The notes: a model not told the origin generated them from the sequence alone. A DNA stretch of 8,821 bases from Verrucomicrobiales bacterium (GCA_003452185.1 DMJJ01000395.1:1-8821); one strand, 5' to 3'; shown: positions 1 through 5,653, numbered from the stretch's first letter. A program made the numbers and translations.

Positions 1-402
1 GTGGCCGGGGGGCCGTTCATCGGGCTGCTCGGGACGGTCTGGGGGGTGATGGAGACCTTTGCGGGCATCGCCCGTGCGAACAGCGCGAGCCTGACCGCCA
101 TGGCACCCGGGGTGGCCGGGGCCCTGATCGCGACGGTGATCGGGCTGTTGGTGGCGATCCCGGCGATGTTTGCCTACAACTTCATGGTGACGACCATCCG
201 GGCGATCACCCAGGAGCTGGATGGATTCTCGTCGGAGTACATCACCGCGATCGAGCACCAGTACGTCGACAATCGTCCCCTGGCCGATGAGATCACCGAC
301 GCCCTCAAGGGGGTGCTTCGTGCTCCTTCCGGTGGGACGGTGCCGGCGACGGCAGGCGCCTCCGGTGATGTCGCTGCGACGCCGCGGGCCTTCAACGAAT
401 AA
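1..402 (+). CDS. ExbB/TolQ/MotA-family proton channel protein, 3' fragment
   Basis: This is the C-terminal 133 residues of an ExbB/TolQ/MotA-family inner-membrane protein. With ExbD it forms a proton channel that energises TonB. The fragment begins inside the conserved GLLGTVWGVM block (residues 8-17), which ends the second membrane helix. The third helix follows at about residues 35-60 (APGVAGALIATVIGLLVAIP). Both conserved pore threonines are present: Thr12 in GLLGTVWG and Thr45 in ALIATVIG, matching Thr148 and Thr181 of E. coli ExbB from memory. The cytoplasmic tail ends in an Ala/Gly/Thr-rich stretch. The GTG at base 1 is not a credible start, because the family has an N-terminal helix and a cytoplasmic domain that must lie upstream of the window. 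An exbD follows after 17 bases, so this is the head of an exbB-exbD-tonB-exbD operon. Sequence alone cannot firmly separate ExbB from TolQ, but the neighbours favour ExbB. Confidence 0.93.
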   Translation: MAGGPFIGLLGTVWGVMETFAGIARANSASLTAMAPGVAGALIATVIGLLVAIPAMFAYNFMVTTIRAITQELDGFSSEYITAIEHQYVDNRPLADEITDALKGVLRAPSGGTVPATAGASGDVAATPRAFNE

Positions 403-419
403 CCGGATCGAGGCTGCAC

Positions 420-842
420 ATGAAGAAGTGCTCCAAGACGGCCCATCACACGCTCACCGAGCTGAACATCACCCCGCTGCTCGACCTTGCGTTTGTGCTG
501 CTGGTGATTTTCATCATCACGACCACCCCGATCGTGAACGACCTCGACCTGAGCCTCCCCACGGCCTCCAAGCACCAGAAGGACCCGCCTCGCAAGGCGA
601 ACTACGTTACGGTGGAGAGCGGCGGGAAGATGTATCTGAACAAGAAGGAGGTCGACCTTGAAGCGCTGCGGTCGGAGTTGGTGCAGCTGCGGACCGAGGA
701 TCCCGATCTGAGCGTCATTGTCCGGGGGGACGGGAAGACCAAGTACAGCAGGATCGTCGGGGTGATGGACATCCTGCAGCAGGCCAACGTCGCCAAGGTC
801 GACCTGGCGACGGAGCCGGCCTCCGGCGGCCCCAAACCCTAG
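420..842 (+). CDS. exbD: ExbD/TolR-family biopolymer transport protein (first copy)
   Basis: A 140-residue ExbD/TolR family protein of usual length. It is a single-pass inner-membrane subunit of the proton-driven ExbB-ExbD-TonB motor. A short cytoplasmic N-terminus is followed by the family hallmark LNITPLLDLAFVLLVIF (residues 15-31). This holds the membrane helix with the protonatable Asp22 (Asp25 in E. coli ExbD). The periplasmic domain runs from about residue 40 and ends in a Pro/Gly-rich tail. The ATG is preceded by GAGG at 410-413, six bases upstream, which supports this start. The gene sits 17 bases after the exbB fragment and 12 bases before tonB. A second exbD paralogue lies just after tonB; the two share an identical 22-residue membrane core but diverge strongly in the periplasmic part. 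TolR is the main alternative; tonB and the absence of tolA/tolB/pal here favour ExbD. Confidence 0.93.
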   Translation: MKKCSKTAHHTLTELNITPLLDLAFVLLVIFIITTTPIVNDLDLSLPTASKHQKDPPRKANYVTVESGGKMYLNKKEVDLEALRSELVQLRTEDPDLSVIVRGDGKTKYSRIVGVMDILQQANVAKVDLATEPASGGPKP

Positions 843-854
843 GAGACCGTTCTC

Positions 855-1619
855 ATGAGCGCACCGACACTCCTTTCACCTCCGCCAGCGCCCCCCGCGC
901 TCCCGCCCGCACCGCCGCCTCCCGCTCCCCCGAAACCGCAGCGGCGGCGGCGCAACTCGTCCAAGGTGAACCTGGTGATCTCGGCGGTGTTCCACACCGT
1001 GATCATCGTGGCGCTCTTCTTCTTTGCCGCCCGTGAGGGGATGCTCGGCAAGAAGATGAAAACCCTGGCGGCCGTGATGGTGCGGGAGAAGCCGCCCGAG
1101 AAGCCGAAGGAGAAGCCACCCGAGCCGAAGGTCGAGACCCCGAAGGAGACCCCCAAGGTGGCGGCGGCCAAGCCGAACATTCCCCCGCCGACGGCGGCCG
1201 CCCCGCCCCCCCCGGCAGCCGTGGCGGCGCCCGCCGTGGCCCCGCCCCCGGCGGTGCTTCAGGCGTTTGATTTCAGCGACGGGGCCAAGCAGGTGATCAC
1301 CACGACCAACGTGGTGGAAATCTACCGTGAGCAGATCCAGTACGCGTTCCGCTCCCGGTGGGCGCGGCCGGAGGTGCCCGGGGATGACAACTTCGTGGCC
1401 GAAGTGCAGGTGCAGATCGACCCGGCAGGGAAGGTGCTTGCGACGCAGTGGAAGAGCGGGTCGGGGAACACGAAGTGGGACGAGTCGGTGAGGGCAGCGG
1501 TGCGGCAAACGCCGTCGATCAACCAGAAGCCGCCGAAGGATTTTCCGAGCACGTTTGTGGTGCGGTTCGACGTGGCGTCGGAGACGGTGGATACGGCCGT
1601 CGCAGGCCCGGGGCAGTAG
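855..1619 (+). CDS. tonB: TonB-family energy transducer
   Basis: A 254-residue TonB-family protein, inner-membrane anchored and spanning the periplasm to pass energy to outer-membrane receptors. Order of parts: a proline-rich cytoplasmic N-terminus (residues 8-28), a basic patch QRRRR (29-33), one membrane helix (about 38-58), and a Lys/Glu/Pro-rich spacer (about 79-106, repeated EKPPEKPKEKPPEP units). A Pro/Ala-rich rod (107-134) follows, then a C-terminal domain (about 155-241). That domain has the TonB/TolA-like layout: a YREQIQYAFRSRW helix, strands around VAEVQVQIDPAGKVLATQW, then a WDESVRAAVR helix and a final strand FVVRFDV. AGGAG at 840-845 overlaps the exbD stop and lies nine bases before the ATG, a good Shine-Dalgarno. 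The domain resembles the TonB_2 type more than E. coli TonB, and I see no classic YP motif. A TolA-like role cannot be excluded. The long proline-rich segment before the helix is unusual. Confidence 0.88.
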   Translation: MSAPTLLSPPPAPPALPPAPPPPAPPKPQRRRRNSSKVNLVISAVFHTVIIVALFFFAAREGMLGKKMKTLAAVMVREKPPEKPKEKPPEPKVETPKETPKVAAAKPNIPPPTAAAPPPPAAVAAPAVAPPPAVLQAFDFSDGAKQVITTTNVVEIYREQIQYAFRSRWARPEVPGDDNFVAEVQVQIDPAGKVLATQWKSGSGNTKWDESVRAAVRQTPSINQKPPKDFPSTFVVRFDVASETVDTAVAGPGQ

Positions 1620-1640
1620 GGCGTCGCGGTTTCAATCGGC

Positions 1641-2048
1641 ATGAAAAAGTTTTCCCAATCCCACCACAGCTCGATGAACGAGCTGAACATCACGCCGCTG
1701 CTCGACCTGGCGTTCGTGCTGCTGGTGATTTTCATCATCACCACCCCCCAGTTGGTGAACAACCTGGAGTTGAATCTCCCTTCCGGGAAGCCGCCGGCGC
1801 AAAGCGGACCGAAGCCGAAGCTCAACTACGTGGTGGTGGCGCCGACCGGCGAGATCCGTCTCAACGACCAGGCGATGACCCTGCCGGTTCTCAAGCAGAC
1901 GCTGGTGCAGATGAAGGCACAAGACCCGGAAGTGAGCATGGTGGTGAAGGGGGGGGCGGAGGTCGATTACCAGAACATCATCAACGTGCTGGATGCCATC
2001 CAGCAGGCCGAGATCGCCAAGGTGGGCCTCGCCACGGTCACCGAGTAG
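1641..2048 (+). CDS. exbD: ExbD/TolR-family biopolymer transport protein (second copy)
   Basis: A 135-residue ExbD/TolR family protein, the second in this operon. It has the same plan as the first copy: short N-terminus MKKFSQSHHS, membrane core with Asp22 inside LNITPLLDLAFVLLVIF (residues 15-31), then a periplasmic domain of about 95 residues. Residues 14-35 match the first copy exactly and differ from it at DNA level only at four synonymous third positions. The periplasmic domains are far less alike by eye. The gene starts 21 bases after tonB. No convincing Shine-Dalgarno precedes the ATG, so it may be translated by coupling. It is probably the last gene of the operon, since an oppositely oriented gene and hairpins follow. 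The two ExbD proteins could form a mixed dimer around one ExbB pentamer, or one may serve another transducer; that is inference. Confidence 0.93.
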   Translation: MKKFSQSHHSSMNELNITPLLDLAFVLLVIFIITTPQLVNNLELNLPSGKPPAQSGPKPKLNYVVVAPTGEIRLNDQAMTLPVLKQTLVQMKAQDPEVSMVVKGGAEVDYQNIINVLDAIQQAEIAKVGLATVTE

Positions 2049-2094
2049 ACGCGGCGATTCAGTTTTCTTCAACAGGATCGAACTGTTCCGTCAG

Positions 2095-2117
2095 CCCCGG
2101 CCGGTCGAGCGCCGGGG
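2095..2117. repeat. Perfect GC-only inverted repeat in the convergent gap
   Basis: Arms CCCCGGC (2095-2101) and GCCGGGG (2111-2117) are perfectly complementary with a 9-base loop. It lies 46 bases after the second exbD stop and before the larger hairpin at 2134-2170. There is no T run after it on either strand, so by itself it is not a good intrinsic terminator. It may slow polymerase or protect the 3' end of the exbD transcript. Confidence 0.5.
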
Positions 2118-2133
2118 GGGCGGCGAAGGGGGT

Positions 2134-2170
2134 GGGTGGAGGCATCGTAATGGGTTCGATGCCTCCGCCT
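2134..2170 (+). terminator. Candidate terminator hairpin between convergent genes
   Basis: The arms GGAGGCATCG (2138-2147) and CGATGCCTCC (2157-2166) are perfect 10-base complements with the 9-base loop TAATGGGTT. Four further pairs, two of them G-U wobbles, extend the stem to about 14 bp (2134-2147 with 2157-2170). On the plus strand the stem is followed by TTT, a few bases, then another TTT (2170-2180), which is a weak U tract. It sits 85 bases after exbD and 37 bases beyond the end of the convergent AraC-type gene. It is thus placed to stop exbD transcription and perhaps to limit read-through from both sides. The minus-strand side lacks a T tract. Confidence 0.55.
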
Positions 2171-2207
2171 TTCCCGCTTTCATGGAACGGTGGACGGTCG
2201 GCGCGCC

Positions 2208-3167
2208 TCAGCCAGCGGGGTGCTGCTCGAGGTGGATCGATTTGGCTGCCGGGGAGGACTCGGGGCGGCCCTCGGCGAGGAGGGCTGGAAGGGGTGGCAC
2301 CGGGGGGAGGGCGATCGAGGGCAGATCTCCCGTGCTCCCATCCGCCGGCATCGACCCGCGCTCCCGGCGCCAATGCGTCGGAGTGCTCCCCCACCGTTTG
2401 CGGAACGTGGCGTTGAACAGGCCGAGGTGCCGGTATCCGCACTCCGCCGCGATCCGATGGATCCTGAGGTCCGTCTCCTCCAGCAGCCGGGCGGCCTTCA
2501 GCATCCGGAGCTGGGTCTGGTGGCGCACAAACGGCATGCCGAACATCCGATCGAACATCCGGCCAATATGCCGCGTGCTGCATCGGCAATGGGTTGCCAG
2601 GGCTCCCACACTCGACCCGATGAGGTCGTTTTCCGTCATGCGTCCCAGGAGCTGGCGGAGGCGATCCTCGGCCGAGGGCATCTTCGAGGGATGCTCCCAT
2701 CGGGAGCTGCGATCCAGCTCGCACAGCGAGGCGGCGATCTGGAGGAGGAGCGCCCGGGAGGAGAGTGAGTTCCGGGTGGCGTCCCGCGGGGCTGTGGAGG
2801 CGAGCTGGCGGGCAAGCGGGTCCGAGGCCGGCATCACCCGGACGGCGAGGCGATCCTGGGTGTCGGGCGCCTCCAGGTAGCCCCGCTCCACCGGCGTCAG
2901 CACATCGGTGAGGCGGAGGGGCTGAAAATAGAACCAGGCGGCGTTCAGCGAGCCAAGCTGGCTGGCGCGGAGCAGGCCCTGGCTCCGGGGGGAGACCATC
3001 AGGAGGTCGCCATCCTCCAGGGCCCGTGGGGTTCCGGTGATCCAATACGCGGGGCCGGAGAGGATGTGGATGAACCGCCAGCCGTCGCATGGGAATTGCC
3101 ACTCCTCGCCCGGGTTGAGCTTGATTTCGTTGAGGAGCAGGTGCGGCGCCGGGACCATTCGGCACAC
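2208..3167 (-). CDS. AraC/XylS-family transcriptional regulator
   Basis: A DNA-binding regulator of 319 residues from a GTG at 3167, or 316 from the ATG at 3158. Residues 8-90 look like the cupin-type sensing domain of AraC proteins (for example FIHILSGPAYWITG and GDLLMVSPRSQG). The C-terminal DNA-binding domain spans about 168-268. The first helix-turn-helix is near LATHCRCSTRHIGRMFDRMFG (190-210). The second is near IHRIAAECGYRHLGLFNATFRKRWG (236-260), followed by STPTHWRRE, the usual family end. About 50 Pro/Ser-rich residues follow that do not belong to the domain. Neither start has a Shine-Dalgarno, so the start is uncertain. The gene is divergent from the porin and shares a 206-base control region with it, which makes the porin or the regulator's own gene a plausible target. 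The ligand cannot be read from sequence. Confidence 0.9.
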   Translation of the reverse strand: MCRMVPAPHLLLNEIKLNPGEEWQFPCDGWRFIHILSGPAYWITGTPRALEDGDLLMVSPRSQGLLRASQLGSLNAAWFYFQPLRLTDVLTPVERGYLEAPDTQDRLAVRVMPASDPLARQLASTAPRDATRNSLSSRALLLQIAASLCELDRSSRWEHPSKMPSAEDRLRQLLGRMTENDLIGSSVGALATHCRCSTRHIGRMFDRMFGMPFVRHQTQLRMLKAARLLEETDLRIHRIAAECGYRHLGLFNATFRKRWGSTPTHWRRERGSMPADGSTGDLPSIALPPVPPLPALLAEGRPESSPAAKSIHLEQHPAG

Positions 3168-3174
3168 AGTGCCG
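3160..3174. promoter_or_regulatory. Inverted repeat at the AraC-type gene start
   Basis: CGGCACACAGTGCCG is a perfect 6-base inverted repeat with a 3-base centre. It covers the possible GTG start (3165-3167) and lies immediately upstream of the alternative ATG (3156-3158). As DNA it could be an operator for autoregulation; as RNA it could hide the start region. Nothing else shows which, if either, applies. Confidence 0.35.
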
Positions 3175-3179
3175 CGGCT

Positions 3180-3189
3180 TTGTTACAAA
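3180..3189. repeat. TTGTTACAAA direct repeat, copy 1
   Basis: The 10-mer TTGTTACAAA occurs here and again at 3304-3313, in the same orientation, within the 206-base divergent region. This copy lies just upstream of the AraC-type gene and extends to TTTGTTACAAA (3179-3189), itself an inverted repeat with a single-base centre. An exact 10-base duplicate in so short a region of GC-rich DNA suggests a shared binding site. Unlike copy 2, it has no 11-bp-spaced companion. Confidence 0.4.
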
Positions 3190-3292
3190 TGCATGGCGCC
3201 CCGGCAACGACTTCGCAAAAGGAACCGGCCTCCCCGGGGCGGACATCCACCCTGGGCACTCCGGAGGACACGGGGCCACTTCTTTGGAACAT

Positions 3293-3332
3293 TCGTCACC
3301 CTCTTGTTACAAACGCGACCTTGGGTCGTAAC
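3293..3332 (+). promoter_or_regulatory. Pho-box-like 11-bp repeats upstream of the porin
   Basis: Seven-base units recur in exact 11-bp phase: TCGTCAC (3293-3299), TTGTTAC (3304-3310), a degenerate GCGACCT (3315-3321) and TCGTAAC (3326-3332). PhoB-type response regulators bind 7-bp direct repeats separated by 4-bp A/T-leaning spacers, and the E. coli unit is CTGTCAT. These units share the TNGTNAC core with the clearer box before pstS (4730-4758). The last unit ends 41 bases before the porin ATG, like the 45 bases between the second pstS unit and the pstS ATG. An overlapping inverted repeat GGTCGT-AAC-ACGACC (3324-3338) and TTGTTACAAA copy 2 (3304-3313) could instead mark a site for another regulator, such as the adjacent AraC-type protein. 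Confidence 0.5.
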
Positions 3333-3373
3333 ACGACCGATCCACATTCGCCCCGTTGATTCCAACAACCATT

Positions 3374-4720
3374 ATGGACCAAACTATCAAGACATGCGGA
3401 GCCGTCGCACTCGGAGCCCTGGCCGTAGGCCTGGCCACCCCCGGGGCGCACGCGCAATCACAGGATGCCCTGCTCGACAAGCTCGTCAGCAAGGGAGTTC
3501 TCAGCCAGCAGGAAGCCAAGGAGCTTCGGGACGACGCCGACGAGGGGTTCAAGAAGGCCTATCAGGCCAAGTCTGGAATGCCCGACTGGGTGACGGCCAT
3601 GAAGTTCAACGGGGACTTCCGCGGCCGTTACGAGGGCTTTTACAACGGCCAGGCCGTGGATCGGAACCGGTGGCGCTACCGCCTTCGGTTCGGGTTCACC
3701 GCGAGCCTGCTCGACGACTTTGAAGTCGGGTTCCGTCTCGGCTCCGGAGATGCGACCGCGAGCGGCGGGCTGATCGACCCGATCTCCAACAACCAGACCC
3801 TGGAGAACAATGCCGCCAAGAAGGGGGTCTACATCGACCTGGCCTACGGCAAGTGGACCCCGATCCACAACTCCGACTGGACCATGGCCCTGACCGCGGG
3901 AAAGATGGAAAACCCGTTCGTCGGGTCCGACATCCTTTTCGACAAGGATTACACGCCGGAAGGGGCGGCCGTGCAGCTCAAGTACGACTTCAGCGACAAG
4001 CAGTCGTTCAAGCTCATCGGCGGGGCGTTCGTCCTGGACGAGATCAGCAACAGCTCGCGCGACCCGTACATGGCCGCCGCGCAGGCCCGCCTCGACTCGA
4101 CCTGGGATGACAAGGCGAAGCTCAAGAGCAGCCTTGGCATCGGGATCTTCGCGATCTTCCACGATGAGGGCCTCACCAACGGTGCGGTGCCGAACATCAA
4201 CGTTGGCAACACCCGCCTGACCACCCCGGGAACAAACCCGACGCAGGAGGGGTTCAACCCGATCTACGCGGATGCGACGATCACCTACACGCTTGAGAGC
4301 TTCCCGATGTATACCGGGAAATTCCCGATCAGCCTCTTTGCCGACTACCTCCACAACCCGGCCGCCCACTCCGACCGGGATGGGTATGACCTGGGGATCA
4401 CCTTCGGCAAATCGGGCAAGCGGAACACCTGGGACATCGGCTACCGCTACAAGGAGCTTCAGGCGAATGCCTGGTATGAGGAGATGGTCGACTCGGATTC
4501 CGGCGCCTACTACGTGTCCGCGCTCCCCAACTCGGGGCTCGGCTCGGGGTATCGCTCCGGCACAAACGTCCGGGGTCACGTCGTGAAGGCGACCTACTCA
4601 CCGTTCGACTCCTTCAGCCTTGGGGTCACGTACTTCATGCTCGATGCGATCCACGAGAATCCGATCGGCTCGGGAAGCAGCATTGGCCGTCTCCAGATCG
4701 ACGCCCTCTGGAAGTTCTAG
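3374..4720 (+). CDS. Putative outer-membrane porin, possibly phosphate-linked
   Basis: A 448-residue outer-membrane beta-barrel of the 'putative porin' kind. From the ATG at 3374 it has a signal peptide (about residues 1-27, cleavage after AHA) and then an amphipathic segment, ALLDKLVSKGVLSQQEAKEL (32-51), typical of such porins in several Gram-negative phyla. The remainder has many alternating strands rich in Tyr, Phe and Gly, for example FNGDFRGRYEGFY (78-90). It ends LQIDALWKF, with the terminal Phe expected for BAM-assembled barrels. An in-frame TTG at 3356 is less likely because the ATG gives a cleaner signal peptide; neither has a Shine-Dalgarno. It sits 72 bases upstream of pstS, with Pho-box-like repeats before both genes. 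An anion or phosphate porin, functionally like OprP/OprO, is therefore plausible. I see no direct homology to those proteins, so substrate is inference. Confidence 0.82.
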   Translation: MDQTIKTCGAVALGALAVGLATPGAHAQSQDALLDKLVSKGVLSQQEAKELRDDADEGFKKAYQAKSGMPDWVTAMKFNGDFRGRYEGFYNGQAVDRNRWRYRLRFGFTASLLDDFEVGFRLGSGDATASGGLIDPISNNQTLENNAAKKGVYIDLAYGKWTPIHNSDWTMALTAGKMENPFVGSDILFDKDYTPEGAAVQLKYDFSDKQSFKLIGGAFVLDEISNSSRDPYMAAAQARLDSTWDDKAKLKSSLGIGIFAIFHDEGLTNGAVPNINVGNTRLTTPGTNPTQEGFNPIYADATITYTLESFPMYTGKFPISLFADYLHNPAAHSDRDGYDLGITFGKSGKRNTWDIGYRYKELQANAWYEEMVDSDSGAYYVSALPNSGLGSGYRSGTNVRGHVVKATYSPFDSFSLGVTYFMLDAIHENPIGSGSSIGRLQIDALWKF

Positions 4721-4729
4721 CCGCGGGCT

Positions 4730-4758
4730 TTGTCACTCCAATGTCACTCGAATGACGC
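4730..4758 (+). promoter_or_regulatory. Pho box upstream of pstS
   Basis: Three 7-base units lie in exact 11-bp phase: TTGTCAC (4730-4736), ATGTCAC (4741-4747) and a weaker ATGACGC (4752-4758), with spacers TCCA and TCGA. The octamer TGTCACTC is exactly repeated. This matches the architecture bound by PhoB-type regulators and resembles the E. coli unit CTGTCAT. It begins 10 bases after the porin stop codon and lies upstream of the classic Pho-regulated gene pstS, so phosphate-starvation activation is the natural reading. A TATTAT at 4782-4787 resembles a -10 element but is so close to the ATG at 4793 that it would imply an almost leaderless mRNA. GAAATT (4759-4764) is a weaker alternative. 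The promoter itself is therefore not assigned. Confidence 0.75.
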
Positions 4759-4792
4759 GAAATTGCATCTCCGTACGCAAATATTATCACCT

Positions 4793-5653
4793 ATGAAGAA
4801 ACTGATACTCAGCATCCTGGCAGTCATGGCTGCCTTCGGGACTTTTACCGCCGCCCAGGCGGGCACCATCACGGTCAAGGGATCCGACACCCTGGTGATC
4901 CTCGCCCAAAAGTGGGCGGAGACCTACATGGGCAAGAACCAGAACGTGAAGATCCAGGTCACCGGCGGCGGTTCCGGCGTCGGCTTTGCCGCGCTCCAGA
5001 ACAAGGCCACCGACCTCGCGGACGCCTCGCGCAAGATCAAGGCCGAGGAAGTGGCCGAGTGCATCAAGGCGTTCGGCAAGCGGCCCACCGAGTACAAGGT
5101 CGCGCTGGACGGGCTGGCTGTCTATGTCAGCACGGACAACCCGGTCAAGGAGCTCACGATCGAGCAGTTGGCCCTGATCTTCACCGGCAAGACCAAGAAC
5201 TGGAAGGCCGTTGGGGGTCCCGACGCACCGATCACGGTGTACAGCCGCGAGAACAGCTCCGGCACCTATGAGTTCTTCAAGGAAAACGTCCTGGGTGGGA
5301 AGGATTTCACCTCCCGCGCCCAGACCATGCCGGGCACCGCCGCGGTGCTTCAGGCGGTTTCCAAGGACAAGAACGGGATCGGTTACGGCGGCTCGGCCTA
5401 TGGCGCGGGGGCGAAGGCGCTCGCGATCAAGAAGGATGACAGCTCGCCTGCGATCCTTCCGAACGAGGAGACGGTCGTTGGGGGCACCTACCCGATCTGG
5501 CGCTACCTCTACGTCTACGTGAACCCCTCCCTGGACAAGGGGGATGTGGCCGCATACCTGACCTGGATCCGCAGCGATGCCGGGCAGGCGATCGTGAAGG
5601 ACATCGGCTACTTCCCGTTGCCGAAGGCCTTCCGGAGCAACTCCGGGCAGTAG
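4793..5653 (+). CDS. pstS: Phosphate ABC transporter, periplasmic phosphate-binding protein
   Basis: A 286-residue periplasmic phosphate-binding protein that delivers inorganic phosphate to PstC-PstA. It has a signal peptide MKKLILSILAVMAAFGTFTA with likely cleavage after AQA (residue 23). The mature protein shows phosphate-contact motifs: GSDT (30-33), TGGGSGVGF (57-65), and YSRENSSGTYEFF (150-162), where the Arg, Ser and Gly-Thr belong to the classic phosphate-binding signature. It is of the shorter PstS type (about 260 mature residues) rather than the longer E. coli form. No lipobox Cys follows the signal, so it should be soluble in the periplasm. The frame stays open upstream to a TTG at 4730, but that start would overlap the Pho box and precede the signal peptide by 21 residues, so the ATG is chosen. 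No clear Shine-Dalgarno is present; the upstream sequence is A/T-rich. Confidence 0.96.
   Translation: MKKLILSILAVMAAFGTFTAAQAGTITVKGSDTLVILAQKWAETYMGKNQNVKIQVTGGGSGVGFAALQNKATDLADASRKIKAEEVAECIKAFGKRPTEYKVALDGLAVYVSTDNPVKELTIEQLALIFTGKTKNWKAVGGPDAPITVYSRENSSGTYEFFKENVLGGKDFTSRAQTMPGTAAVLQAVSKDKNGIGYGGSAYGAGAKALAIKKDDSSPAILPNEETVVGGTYPIWRYLYVYVNPSLDKGDVAAYLTWIRSDAGQAIVKDIGYFPLPKAFRSNSGQ

Noticed and set aside
1..3. GTG at base 1 as the true start of the ExbB-type gene
   Set aside because: The frame begins in the middle of a conserved membrane block; the family needs over 100 residues upstream, so the gene is cut by the window edge.
1078..1260. Repeated CCGCCC/AAGCCG-like DNA as a tandem repeat or CRISPR
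   Set aside because: The repetition follows from Pro, Lys and Ala codons of the TonB spacer; units are irregular and lie within coding sequence.
1448..2416. A 322-codon plus-strand frame across the end of tonB, exbD and the convergent gap
   Set aside because: It is out of frame with two well-supported genes and reads as Gly/Arg/Ala-rich shadow sequence.
2059..3279. A 406-codon minus-strand frame covering the AraC-type gene
   Set aside because: It is in another frame of the same strand, has Pro/Arg-rich low-complexity composition, and conflicts with the AraC frame, which shows a clear double helix-turn-helix.
3458..4579. A 373-codon minus-strand frame opposite the porin
   Set aside because: The plus-strand porin has signal peptide, barrel strands and terminal Phe; the minus frame has only Val/Gly/Arg/Asp-rich sequence without motifs.
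4782..4787. TATTAT as the pstS -10 promoter element
   Set aside because: It would start transcription at or next to the ATG and has no -35 or Pho unit at suitable spacing. It is noted in the Pho box entry but not called as a promoter.
4730..4792. A TTG start for pstS 21 codons upstream of the ATG
   Set aside because: It would place the Pho box inside the coding region and put a polar stretch before a perfect signal peptide; the ATG at 4793 is better.
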